From positions 496,001-560,000 of the forward strand of contig NZ_AP025293.1 of assembly GCF_036492425.1 (NCBI RefSeq): 64,000 bases of DNA, written 5' to 3'. Both the position numbers and the translations under genes were made by a program. Positions 47,528-56,679 of this stretch are shown piece by piece; the first letter of the stretch is position 1; each line of letters starts with the position of its first letter. Below the pieces are notes generated by a model. It had not been told where the DNA came from. It did no database searches and was given only the letters and a program-made list of their open reading frames with translations. Source of the DNA: Persicobacter psychrovividus. Its GTDB lineage: Bacteria > Bacteroidota > Bacteroidia > Cytophagales > Cyclobacteriaceae.

Positions 47528-48127
47528 TTAAAATAAAAAATCAGCCATTTGATCAATCAAGAATAACAGCAATGCCAACTTTTGGACAATTTGCGACTTG
47601 ATTGATTTTTTGGCTCTTGTGATATTAGCCTCCACACTTTTAATGGAGATGTTGAGGTCTTCAGCAATCTCCTTATTTTTTAAATTATCCCGCTTACTTT
47701 TCAAGAAAATTTCTTTACATCTTGGGCTTAAAGAAGAGAGTACAGTGGTGATTTTTTCTGTAATTTCTCCTATGCTCAATTTTTCAGATTCAAACTGAGA
47801 TAATGCATAAATTTCCCGCTGTACCGCTTCTTCCTCAAGTGGCACACTACGGTGTTTGGCTTGCTGATTAAGGTACTTCAGGCAGGCGTTCTTTACGATG
47901 GTATGCAGATAGGCATTAAGATTGGAGTTATCGTTTAAATCATGGCGCTTTTCCCAAACCTTAATAAAAGCATTCTGTACAATAGATTCCACCTCAAATT
48001 CGTCTTTAACGAATTCAATCGCAAAATAATACAACTTAGAGTAATACTTCCTGAACAATAAGTTAAAGTAATAATCTTCACCGTTTCTGATTTTCTGTAA
48101 AAGTTCTATATCCGATAGATTCGTCAT
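47528..48127 (-). CDS. ECF RNA polymerase sigma factor
   Basis: 199 aa. Sigma-70 region 2 (about 20-85; LLFRKYYSKLYYFAIEFV, FIKVWEKRHDL, AYLHTIVKNACLKYLN) and region 4 (about 130-180; LSPRCKEIFLKSKRDNLKNK, IAEDLNISIKSVEANITRAK). It belongs to the Bacteroidota-type ECF group usually encoded with a FecR anti-sigma factor and an STN-containing SusC. Here there is no FecR gene and the local SusC lacks STN, so it is an orphan. A hydrophobic C-terminal tail (LALLLFLIDQMADFLF) is odd for a sigma factor. Confidence 0.92.
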   Translation of the reverse strand: MTNLSDIELLQKIRNGEDYYFNLLFRKYYSKLYYFAIEFVKDEFEVESIVQNAFIKVWEKRHDLNDNSNLNAYLHTIVKNACLKYLNQQAKHRSVPLEEEAVQREIYALSQFESEKLSIGEITEKITTVLSSLSPRCKEIFLKSKRDNLKNKEIAEDLNISIKSVEANITRAKKSIKSQIVQKLALLLFLIDQMADFLF

Positions 48128-48632
48128 TATATATTAAAAAATGATTACAAATTAATGCACTATTATCGATAAACGATAGTTTAATTTAGCACATAATCCC
48201 TCGAAATACTAAAGCCAAATAGAAATAGTATAATTACCGAATCACCTTGTTGGGGCTTGTACAAAATTTAACAAATAAAGGATTCCGGCGAATTATACTT
48301 TTCACTATTAAAAAGTTGATTTTTGTAATTATTTAAATAATACACGCACAAATTCACTACTTTTTACAATCTACTAATCCAAACTGATGATTATTAAAAT
48401 AATCTATCCTGATTCGGGAAATTTGAATTCCTTCAAAAATAAGCGGTAAAATTGCACTCATCACCAAGTAGACAGCCCGTTTTCTAAAATTTGAGCAAGA
48501 CCAACCAAGATTACAGCACGAAAAGATTAATATTAAATTAAATTTTTTTACAACTATTTAATTGCTTTAATAATATTATACCAAAAAAAAGAGGCTTAAA
48601 AAGCCCCTTTCTAATTTCTAAAATAATCGCTT
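48128..48632. other. Upstream region of the ECF sigma gene
   Basis: 505 very AT-rich bases. Contains an imperfect inverted repeat ACTATTATCG / CGATAGT near 48158-48180, TGTACAAAA at 48258-48266, and the DUF4861 terminator at the right end. No gene seen. Confidence 0.5.
48583..48610 (-). terminator. Terminator of the DUF4861 gene
   Basis: On the minus strand AAAGGGGCTT, loop, AAGCCTCTTT with a run of eight T. 23 bp past the stop at 48633. It ends the long 49.9-64 kb minus-strand block. Confidence 0.88.
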
Positions 48633-49931
48633 TTAAATTAACACTATTGGTTTTACGCCCACAGCACCAACGACAAACTGCTGAAAATAATCAGCCTTTC
48701 TGAAACGCTCATCCTGCATCCCCCAAGTGGCAAAGAACTGTGTGTGATAGGCTTGCCCAGCTTTAACATTGGTTTTGGCACAATAAGTACTCGTAATGCC
48801 ATCGCCTTTTGCCGGCGCCAACTCCACCGCCTTCAGTTGCTTTGCATCCACAACCAAAGCCAGCCCCATGTAAAATTCTTTGTTGTAAGTCTGCTTATCA
48901 TGCGACATCAACACTTCCTTGCCGTTAACCAACTGCTTTGTCACCGGGAAATCGTTGTTCAGGTGAACCATCCCTGAAATCAAGGTGCGTTCTCCTTCAA
49001 AACCTGAGGCGGTAACAGTAGATCGGTAACAGTGCTCGCCACGATTAATATAAATAATTTCACTGACGTTGATTTTCTCCCCGGCAACATCCCATCCGAA
49101 ATAATCCAATTTGAAAATTCCTCGGATAGGGCCACGGTTAATCATGGTAAACTTGGTGGAATCCACATTATTGCGCTTGGCGTTGATTTTGGTACCCAAG
49201 CGATACATCTTGCCATCCACTTCCATAGCCAATGAGCCCGCACCAAGTGAACTGCCCACTTGCATAATGTCACGGCCCCAATCTGCGAGCACGTGGTAAT
49301 TATCTTCAGGGTTCCCTTTGGCATCAAAGCCAATTTTATGCAGCGATAAATCTGCCGTCCGTTTGCCGAAAACATCTTTACAGTTTCTTCCATCAAAATA
49401 CTGACGGAAACCTATCTGATCATTCTCCCACATCGGGCCATCCGCCTGATAAGGGTAAAAATCTGCATCCCATGGCAATTCATCCTTTTTGATCGTCGCC
49501 TTCAATACAGGACGCACGCCTTCTTCTTTCGATGGCTTCACGCCAAAATGCACATCTGTAAACGCTTTGAAAGCGGGCAGCTCATCATTTTTCATGAATT
49601 TCACCGCATAGGTTTTTTCCTGTTCAGCGCCCACAAAAGCCCAGACTGAAAACTCATCCCATTGACCATCCTGATCAAGGTCATCAAACTGAACGGGAAT
49701 CGCCTGCTCCCCGTCAAACAACACGGGCAAGGTTCCTGCAGGGATATCACCTAATTTCTTCAATACTTCAGCGCGGGGCATGGTTACCACCTGCGCGAGC
49801 TCGGTGGCGTTTTCATTTTTGAAGGTCAAAGACAGGGGCGTCGATTCTTCAGCCGACTGACAGGAAAAAAGTACACCTCCTAAAATCAGGAGGGCCATTT
49901 TTCTGATGGAGTACAAATATTTATTACACAT
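48633..49931 (-). CDS. DUF4861 family lipoprotein
   Basis: 432 aa; an internal Met12 start is possible. Lipobox LGGVLFSC (Cys24). The body is a beta-rich DUF4861 protein: early LTFKNENATELAQVVTMPRAE, then PVQFDDLDQDGQWDEFSVW, an ENDQIGFRQYFDGR segment and NRGPIRGIFKLDYFGW. DUF4861 proteins recur in Bacteroidota PULs for pectic and algal glycans and have no established activity; a sugar-ring-processing or binding role is only a guess. It is separated by 291 bases from the upstream GH36 gene, with the palindrome ACTATATATAGT at 49995-50006 in between, so it may have its own promoter. Confidence 0.8.
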   Translation of the reverse strand: MCNKYLYSIRKMALLILGGVLFSCQSAEESTPLSLTFKNENATELAQVVTMPRAEVLKKLGDIPAGTLPVLFDGEQAIPVQFDDLDQDGQWDEFSVWAFVGAEQEKTYAVKFMKNDELPAFKAFTDVHFGVKPSKEEGVRPVLKATIKKDELPWDADFYPYQADGPMWENDQIGFRQYFDGRNCKDVFGKRTADLSLHKIGFDAKGNPEDNYHVLADWGRDIMQVGSSLGAGSLAMEVDGKMYRLGTKINAKRNNVDSTKFTMINRGPIRGIFKLDYFGWDVAGEKINVSEIIYINRGEHCYRSTVTASGFEGERTLISGMVHLNNDFPVTKQLVNGKEVLMSHDKQTYNKEFYMGLALVVDAKQLKAVELAPAKGDGITSTYCAKTNVKAGQAYHTQFFATWGMQDERFRKADYFQQFVVGAVGVKPIVLI

Positions 49932-50222
49932 GTTTCTCTAATTAATTGTAATACGAAAATGCAAAGGAATGCAAATAACGACATTGGTAGCAATACTATA
50001 TATAGTGCTTACTATCACCCAAAACAGCAATCCATTGATCTTTTTTCTTAAAAATTAACTGCATGTTTAAAAAATTAACCATCCCGAAAGGGTTATCGAT
50101 AACTGAAATAGCCTTTCAATGAAATCTCCATAACCATGAAAAAAATCATTAAAAATAGCTTCTCACCAATCGAATAATTAAGGTCACAAATAATTAAATC
50201 TCAAACACACATAAAGTTAAAC

Positions 50223-52376
50223 TTATAATTGCTGAATTTCAAAAATTTCACCGCCATGAGATTCATCGATTTTCACCCTGAATCCCCGCTCCATTAATGA
50301 TTTTCCTGTTGCCTTCAGTATTTTTTTACCTGTAGGTGCCTGACGTACTACATATTGCTGATCAGCTTTCAGGTCAGTAACAAAAACCTGTCTTTCGCTT
50401 TCCAGGGCCCCCTGACGGAATACACCCACCAAACCACCAGACTGCTTGGCAAAATTGATGCGCTGCCAGCCATCCCATGCGCCTTCACGTGGCTCATAGA
50501 AACCAGGCAAATCCTTACGGAAACTCATGTAGTCATACTTTTCCTGCATGTTTTTCATCCAGTCTGACCATGTTTTCATTTGCTTGGCTTTGTCCTCTGA
50601 CAATAGTCGTGGATCTCCGAGCACAATTGGCAAAGTACCAATCAACGATTTCAAGCCCAACTCAAAATTAGGGTCATCCATCGGCAGGTTACCGATCACC
50701 AAGGAGGCTGCAGGCACTGCCGGCGAACGCCACCAAGCCATCTGACGGACACGCAAAGCACCGAATGGCTGTGGGTCTTCAAAGTTGGACAACCAGTTGC
50801 CTTCCGCATGCTGAGCAATGGCATAATCCATCATGTGGAACTTGCCGGCGGTTTCAAATGTACAGTCAATGAACAACTCAGGGGCCTCCTCATGAAGCTC
50901 ATCAAATAATTGTAAAAGACGCTCATACATCACATAATAAGATGCTTTTTGATCTTTATACAATGGATGATCTTTGGCATAAGAACCCGAATTCTCATCA
51001 TTGTTAATGTATGGACTCGTTACCACGGCAAGGTCCAATTTGGCATATTCCAAACCGTGTTCTTTGACCAAACCAACAATCTTGCCTTTGATATAATCAT
51101 ACCAATCGGTACCGAAAGAGGCAGAATAGAAATCTCCTGTTCCGTCTTTGTCCTCAAAGTGCAGGTTACCATAATTGCCATCTTTATCGACCACGAACCA
51201 CTCCGGATGCTGCTGAAAAACCTGCGCATCGCCTGTTGCCGAAGCAATGGAAATCCAAAGACCAGGCTTCATGTTTTTCTCTTTGATATAATCAAACGTT
51301 GGCTTCAATCCACCTTTAAATTTATGCTCATCCACCAGCCAGTCGCCATAATTTCCACCCCAGTCTTTTTCAGAAGTTTCACCACGGTAATTCACCTGCC
51401 AGCCATCATCAATAATCAGTTCCTGCAAACCACATTTGGCGGCAGCATCCGCCACCGACTGCACCAAAGTATCCGAAACGAAAGTACGGAAAGGGTACCA
51501 GGTATTGTAAACGAAAGTAGGCTTATCTTTTAATTGTACAATGCGTGGGTTCATGTGCAAAGTAACAAAACGATTGACTTCCTCATTAACGACCTCAAAG
51601 CCATCCGCACGGTTGTTATACAAAGCGATGAAAGTTTTCGGGCTGACGAAGTTCTCCTCAGCCGCTACATATTTACGGAACGGGAAATCTTCTTTGTCCG
51701 TCGTCAATCCAATCTGAACATCATTGGTATTGCCTTCAGTATGATAAGCCGTGCGCTTCAACACACCAATCGCCTCATTCCCCAAAGCCATTCCTTTACG
51801 CAACTCAATATCATGCACCACACAAACCGGATCGTCCCAATTACCTACAAAACGACCGATGTTTTTCATTCGCGCATAATTATGCAGGGTGAAAGTACAC
51901 TCAAAATTAAGGATTGTTTGAAGGTCCTCAATCTGCAAGGCATCCACCTGAAGGTCGTTTAGCGAAGTATTCTTGATTTCTACCCACTTGCGAATAATTG
52001 GCAATTCAGGGTATAGCACATAGTTCACCTTCAAGAAAAGATCCTCCTGAAAGGTACTTTTCAAAGCTACTGCAACGGCCTGCCCCTGCTGGGGCATTTC
52101 AAATTTGACGATGTCCTTCACCGCCCAACCTGATTGACCATCAATCATTTCTCCGTTTAATAAAAACGAAAATTCCTTGGAGGTATCAATCAAAAAATTG
52201 GTCGTATCCCCATGCAGAGATAATTCTGTCGATGCGATTTTGTTATCCTCAAAAGAGATCACTCGGTGCACCAATCCGTTATCTAAAATCAGTTCTTTGT
52301 CTGAACTTTGGATCCATGACTGCGCTTTTACACCTACGCTACATAGCCATAAAGCTACAAAAAATACAATTCTCAT
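50223..52376 (-). CDS. GH36-like alpha-galactosidase (clan GH-D)
   Basis: 717 aa from the Met at 52376 (MRIVFFVALWLCSVGVKAQ), one base after the stop of the upstream GH3 gene; a start at 52397 would overlap that gene. N-terminal beta-sandwich (about 25-290), catalytic barrel (about 295-620; ELIIDDGWQVNYRG, KPGLWISIA), C-terminal beta domain. Predicted nucleophile Asp448 in AKLDLAV and acid/base Asp517 in FHMMDYA; the spacing fits GH36, but the usual SGGGRxD motif is replaced by FETAGKFHMMD, so substrate choice may differ. No lipobox; likely periplasmic. Confidence 0.83.
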   Translation of the reverse strand: MRIVFFVALWLCSVGVKAQSWIQSSDKELILDNGLVHRVISFEDNKIASTELSLHGDTTNFLIDTSKEFSFLLNGEMIDGQSGWAVKDIVKFEMPQQGQAVAVALKSTFQEDLFLKVNYVLYPELPIIRKWVEIKNTSLNDLQVDALQIEDLQTILNFECTFTLHNYARMKNIGRFVGNWDDPVCVVHDIELRKGMALGNEAIGVLKRTAYHTEGNTNDVQIGLTTDKEDFPFRKYVAAEENFVSPKTFIALYNNRADGFEVVNEEVNRFVTLHMNPRIVQLKDKPTFVYNTWYPFRTFVSDTLVQSVADAAAKCGLQELIIDDGWQVNYRGETSEKDWGGNYGDWLVDEHKFKGGLKPTFDYIKEKNMKPGLWISIASATGDAQVFQQHPEWFVVDKDGNYGNLHFEDKDGTGDFYSASFGTDWYDYIKGKIVGLVKEHGLEYAKLDLAVVTSPYINNDENSGSYAKDHPLYKDQKASYYVMYERLLQLFDELHEEAPELFIDCTFETAGKFHMMDYAIAQHAEGNWLSNFEDPQPFGALRVRQMAWWRSPAVPAASLVIGNLPMDDPNFELGLKSLIGTLPIVLGDPRLLSEDKAKQMKTWSDWMKNMQEKYDYMSFRKDLPGFYEPREGAWDGWQRINFAKQSGGLVGVFRQGALESERQVFVTDLKADQQYVVRQAPTGKKILKATGKSLMERGFRVKIDESHGGEIFEIQQL

Positions 52377-52377
52377 T

Positions 52378-54594
52378 TTATAGTGTGTTTTGATCAACAG
52401 ATAAATAGAAGCGCACCGATTGGTCGCCTATTTTCAAAGTGTAGTAGCCGGATTCATAAACAGGTTTACCGTTGGCATCAGGATAATTCAAGTCATTCGC
52501 TTTGATTTTAATGCTGAAAGTCTGACTGCCATTGGCTTTGATCGTCTTTTTCTCAAAGTCAAAAAGCTGTTTTACCGGACGAGGATTTACCCCGATCTCA
52601 TCAGTCAAAAACCACAAAACAGCCTCTTTCCCATCTCTCTCACTCGGGTTACTCACCGTTACCGAAGCCGTGATTTCCTGCCCAAGCGTCATCTGCTCAC
52701 CGGAGATTTTGAGGTCGCTGTATTGGAAATCGCTGTAAGAAAGTCCATGACCGAAAGGATACAAAAACGGTGATTCACCAAGACGATCGATGGCCGCCTG
52801 TGTCGAATGTTTATAATAGTAAGGCATCACGGTGCCATCGTATTTTGGATAAGAGAAAGGCAGTTTTCCACTTGGATTCACACGACCGGAAATCACTCCC
52901 GAAAGGGCATCTCCACCGCCGTAGCCAGGCGAACACACGAACATAATTGCATCAGCCAATGGCTCCACATCTGTGATGATTTGTGGACGACTTTCCAACA
53001 TCACCAAGACGGTCGGCTTATTGAAAGCGGAAAGATCTTCGATCAATCGCTGCTGTTTTTTGTCCATCGCCAAGGTCATTGTATTGCCCTTAAACTCGCT
53101 GTATGGCTGCTCACCTGCCGTTACGATAATGGCATCGGCTTTCTTGGCCGCCTTGTTCAATGCTTTGGTATCTTGCTCATCCACCAAGATGATATTGGCT
53201 TTAGGGAAATCCTTTTTCAAAGCGGTGAAAAGGGTATTCATTTCCGAAGGGTGCATGCTTTCGTCAGGTTGCCCCAACCATTCCATTGTCCAGGCGCCAG
53301 TCAATTGGTGTTTGGAATTGGCCGCAAAACCAGTCACCAATATGTTTTTGATCGACTGCTTCAGTGGCAAAACGTTTTCTTTATTTTTCAACAAAACAAC
53401 CGTCTCTTCTGCCGCAGCAATCGCTACCGCTTTGTTGTCAGCCGTTCCGATCGTATTGATTTCTTTTTTATTAGGCAACGCATGTTCGAACAAGCCCAAA
53501 TCTTCTTTCAAGTTCAAGATACGACGAACAGAAACATTGATTCGATCTTCCGTGATCTTGCCTTCGGCCAACAACTCCTTGGTTACATCAATGAACTCAA
53601 AATCACTGCAAGCCATATACATATCAATGCCTGCATTCAAACTCAACAATACAGCATCCTTCAAATTATCTGCCGCATGGTGCATTTTGATCAGCTTTTC
53701 GATATCGACAATATCGGTTACCACCACACCTTCGAAGCCCATTTGGTCACGCAAAAGGTCGGTAACAATTTCTTTGGACGCATGAACCGCCATGCCGTTC
53801 AATTCCCCACTGTTCAACATCACTGTCTTTACGCCTGCATCAAAACCCGCTTTGAAAGAAGGTAAATACTGTTCCCAAAGCGTCTGCATCGGGATTTCGG
53901 CCGGCGTACGATCCCACCCGTTATATGGATCAGAATAGCCCACAAAGTGTTTCGCACAAGCGGCCAAAGACATGCCCTCGCGCTTTTCTTCCAAACCTTC
54001 GATCGTGGCTACACCCATCTTTGAACACACCACAGGATCCTCTCCAAAGGTTTCATACAAGCGAGGCCAACGGCTGTTTTTCCCCAAATCGAGCACGGGA
54101 GCAAAGTTCCAGCTCAAGCCCAAAGCGGCTGTTTCTTCACGTGTAACAATCGCGCCCTGTTTCGCCAATTCGGTATTGAAAGAAGACGCTAAAGCGAGAT
54201 TATGCGGAAATATCGTTCCTTCGTTCACATAGTTGGCACCATGCACGTGGTCAATTCCGAGGATCAACGGAATCCCCAAACGACTTTCATCAAGGGCTAC
54301 TTGCTGAATTCCCCCAACAAAATCTACCCAGCGCTCGGCTTTATCACTACCACTCAAAAATGAGCCGACGTGGTATTTCAGAATAGCATCCCGAAACAAA
54401 TCGACATTCAGGTCGAGGGTTTTGTTTCCGTCAAGGGTGATGGTACTCAGGCAGATTTGGGTCATTTGCCCAAGCTTCTCGTCGATGGTCATCTGCTCCA
54501 TCAGCTGATTGACGCGGTCGCTATCGGTCTGTGCAAAAACATTGATTTTTGTCAAGGCCAGCACCAAGGCAAGGCTTAAAAATATCTTCTTCAT
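52378..54594 (-). CDS. GH3 beta-glucosidase-like enzyme
   Basis: 738 aa. Signal peptide about 1-21 (KINVFAQ). GH3 N-terminal barrel with IDEKLGQMTQ, LGIPLILGIDHVHGANY and the nucleophile Asp294 in GVVVTDIVD (most GH3 have SDW). Alpha/beta sandwich domain (about 380-580; PSGKLPFSYPKYDG, GHGLSYSDF), C-terminal fibronectin-III-like domain (about 640-738). Removes beta-linked terminal glucose or xylose, probably in the periplasm. Closely coupled to the GH36 gene. Confidence 0.93.
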   Translation of the reverse strand: MKKIFLSLALVLALTKINVFAQTDSDRVNQLMEQMTIDEKLGQMTQICLSTITLDGNKTLDLNVDLFRDAILKYHVGSFLSGSDKAERWVDFVGGIQQVALDESRLGIPLILGIDHVHGANYVNEGTIFPHNLALASSFNTELAKQGAIVTREETAALGLSWNFAPVLDLGKNSRWPRLYETFGEDPVVCSKMGVATIEGLEEKREGMSLAACAKHFVGYSDPYNGWDRTPAEIPMQTLWEQYLPSFKAGFDAGVKTVMLNSGELNGMAVHASKEIVTDLLRDQMGFEGVVVTDIVDIEKLIKMHHAADNLKDAVLLSLNAGIDMYMACSDFEFIDVTKELLAEGKITEDRINVSVRRILNLKEDLGLFEHALPNKKEINTIGTADNKAVAIAAAEETVVLLKNKENVLPLKQSIKNILVTGFAANSKHQLTGAWTMEWLGQPDESMHPSEMNTLFTALKKDFPKANIILVDEQDTKALNKAAKKADAIIVTAGEQPYSEFKGNTMTLAMDKKQQRLIEDLSAFNKPTVLVMLESRPQIITDVEPLADAIMFVCSPGYGGGDALSGVISGRVNPSGKLPFSYPKYDGTVMPYYYKHSTQAAIDRLGESPFLYPFGHGLSYSDFQYSDLKISGEQMTLGQEITASVTVSNPSERDGKEAVLWFLTDEIGVNPRPVKQLFDFEKKTIKANGSQTFSIKIKANDLNYPDANGKPVYESGYYTLKIGDQSVRFYLSVDQNTL

Positions 54595-54639
54595 ATATAT
54601 GGACTGATCAAAAAGTGGGGGACTAAAAATAACTATTCA

Positions 54640-54661
54640 GGTCAGACACATAGGTCTGACC
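54640..54661. repeat. REP-like hairpin, GTCAGAC type
   Basis: GGTCAGAC-ACATAG-GTCTGACC. Matches 16267-16288 with a compensatory pair change (C-G to T-A type in the arms). Between the GH97 stop and the GH3 start. Followed by CCTACCCAAAA, as at 6808. Confidence 0.88.
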
Positions 54662-54678
54662 CTACCCAAAACGGGATA

Positions 54679-56640
54679 TTATTTCTTATGGAAAATCACG
54701 GCAAAACCACCGCCATTAACCATCTTGATGTTCAACTCATCAGCTTTGCTCACTGACTTTGTTTTCAGCAAATAATCGATGGCAGCCATTTCGGCATTTG
54801 GTCCGTCCGTCAAGATTTCCGCTTCGTATTGACCATCCTTCAGGAAGTCCAATGCAACGGCTGTTTCCATGCCTTCAGCGCCGGTCATTCCTGCCAAGAA
54901 CCAATCGTTTCCGTGGCGACGAGCGATGATGATGTGCTCACCTACCTCTCCAGAAATTACTTTCGTTTCGTCCCACGTCGTTGGCATTTGAGCAATGAAT
55001 GAAGTGAATTTTTGCTCACGCTCATAGTTGCTTGGGCTGTCGGCCATCATTTGCAAAGGCGCTTCGTAAACCACAAACATAGCCGCCTGATGGGCACGTG
55101 TTCCAATGGCCATTGGGCGGTCAAAACGGATCATATAGTTTTGTGCGTGGGCATTGTCCATCGCTCCAGGAGTATAATCCAAAGGACCAGCGAGCATACG
55201 TGTAAATGGCAAAGTAACGTTGTGTGTTGGCGTAACTTCATCACTCCACTTATTATTTTCTAAACCTTTTACCCCTTCGTAGTTCACGATGTTCGGGTAG
55301 GTTTTTTCCATCCCTGTTGGTTTGAAAGCACCGTGGTAATCTACCAACAAATGACGCTCAGCAGCCAATACCGCTACCTCTTCGTAGAAATTCACCATAT
55401 CCTGATCTGCACGCTGCATGAAATCAATCTTGATTCCCTTAACACCCCATTTTTCATACAAATCCAAGGTACCGGCGATGTCCTCATTCAACGGTCCCCA
55501 TAGCGCCCAAAGGATCAGTCCTACGCCACGCTCATTACCATATTTCACCAATTCTTCTACATTGATATCTTTGGCATATTCTTTAATATTGGTCGTTGAC
55601 TTGGTCCATCCTTCATCCAAAATTACATAAGGGATATTGTTATTGGCCGCAAAATCGATATAATACTTGTACGTTTCATTGTTCAGCCCGGCTTTGAAAT
55701 CTACCCCGTAAAGGTTATTGGCATTCCACCAGTCCCAGGCAACTTTTCCCGGCTTGATCCATGAGGTATCTTTGATTTTTGAAGGAGTAGAAAGTTTGTA
55801 CACCAAGTTACCCTCGATCAAGTCGCCGGCTTCTTCAGCAATAGGAAATACACGCCAAGGGAAGGAACGCTTTCCTGCCGTTTTGGCGATATAGTCCGCT
55901 TCTTCAGTAATGATTTCGTTGCGGTCGCCAAGCTCCCCTTTTTCTGCCACGGTAGCTTTTACAACATGTGGGAATTTTGAAACAAGCTGTCCTTTACCAT
56001 TGGATTCAAGGAACAGGTGTGGATAGTCGAATAAATCCGCTTCGGTAAGTCCTACGTGTAAATCTCCCGCTACAATGTTCAGCATGGGCAACGAACAGAA
56101 GGTTCCTGCCAAAATATTCTTCATGTTGAACACCTCATAGTAGCGCTCATAATGTGAGATCAGGCTTTCTTCCGTAGGGAAAAACACCTTTGGGTTTCCT
56201 GGTAAAGTAAAGTCAAAAACCTCATTGTTAATGATCACGCTTCCTTTTTTATCCAACACAAAACGGTAAGCTACACCGGCGTCATAGGCGCGAGCAATCA
56301 GCTGAATACCACTTTTGAATTTCACGGTCAGCTCATTGTAATGATTATCGACCGTTTCGAATTTTACGGGCACCACTGGGGTTTCCGAAAGTTGATGTTC
56401 CTTAATGCTGGAGTTGGCGATTTTCGCCCCTGCCCCAAGATATTTCCCATCTACCTGCAAATCAATTTTTGTAGGGTCGATAGCTGCACGCCCGAAAGCA
56501 CGGACAGAAAATTTAAGCGTTTTGCCAGTGTGCAAGGTGAAACGCATTTTTTTGTTTGGGGAATTGACCATCAGGTCTTCCGCCATCAGGCTGTTGCAGG
56601 CCAATAGGCACGCTACAAAAAATAATACCTTCTTCATCAT
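54679..56640 (-). CDS. GH97 family alpha-galactosidase/alpha-glucosidase
   Basis: 653 aa. Signal peptide about 1-20 (CNSLMAE). N-terminal beta-sandwich (about 22-270), catalytic barrel (about 280-560; GKVAWDWWNANN, YVILDEGW, GIKIDFMQRADQD), C-terminal beta domain. Asp406 in GIKIDF aligns by position with the nucleophile of retaining GH97 alpha-galactosidases; inverting SusB-type glucosidases lack it. Glu455 or Glu460 in NYEGVKGLE is the likely acid/base. This favours alpha-galactosidase over starch activity. REP-like hairpin follows the stop. Confidence 0.92.
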   Translation of the reverse strand: MMKKVLFFVACLLACNSLMAEDLMVNSPNKKMRFTLHTGKTLKFSVRAFGRAAIDPTKIDLQVDGKYLGAGAKIANSSIKEHQLSETPVVPVKFETVDNHYNELTVKFKSGIQLIARAYDAGVAYRFVLDKKGSVIINNEVFDFTLPGNPKVFFPTEESLISHYERYYEVFNMKNILAGTFCSLPMLNIVAGDLHVGLTEADLFDYPHLFLESNGKGQLVSKFPHVVKATVAEKGELGDRNEIITEEADYIAKTAGKRSFPWRVFPIAEEAGDLIEGNLVYKLSTPSKIKDTSWIKPGKVAWDWWNANNLYGVDFKAGLNNETYKYYIDFAANNNIPYVILDEGWTKSTTNIKEYAKDINVEELVKYGNERGVGLILWALWGPLNEDIAGTLDLYEKWGVKGIKIDFMQRADQDMVNFYEEVAVLAAERHLLVDYHGAFKPTGMEKTYPNIVNYEGVKGLENNKWSDEVTPTHNVTLPFTRMLAGPLDYTPGAMDNAHAQNYMIRFDRPMAIGTRAHQAAMFVVYEAPLQMMADSPSNYEREQKFTSFIAQMPTTWDETKVISGEVGEHIIIARRHGNDWFLAGMTGAEGMETAVALDFLKDGQYEAEILTDGPNAEMAAIDYLLKTKSVSKADELNIKMVNGGGFAVIFHKK

Positions 56641-56679
56641 ATCAATCAGTCTAAAATATTGCTCAAAAATTATCCGCCA

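Noticed and set aside
52807-53865. 352-codon plus-strand frame
   Set aside because: Antisense to the GH3 gene and lacking any recognisable domain.
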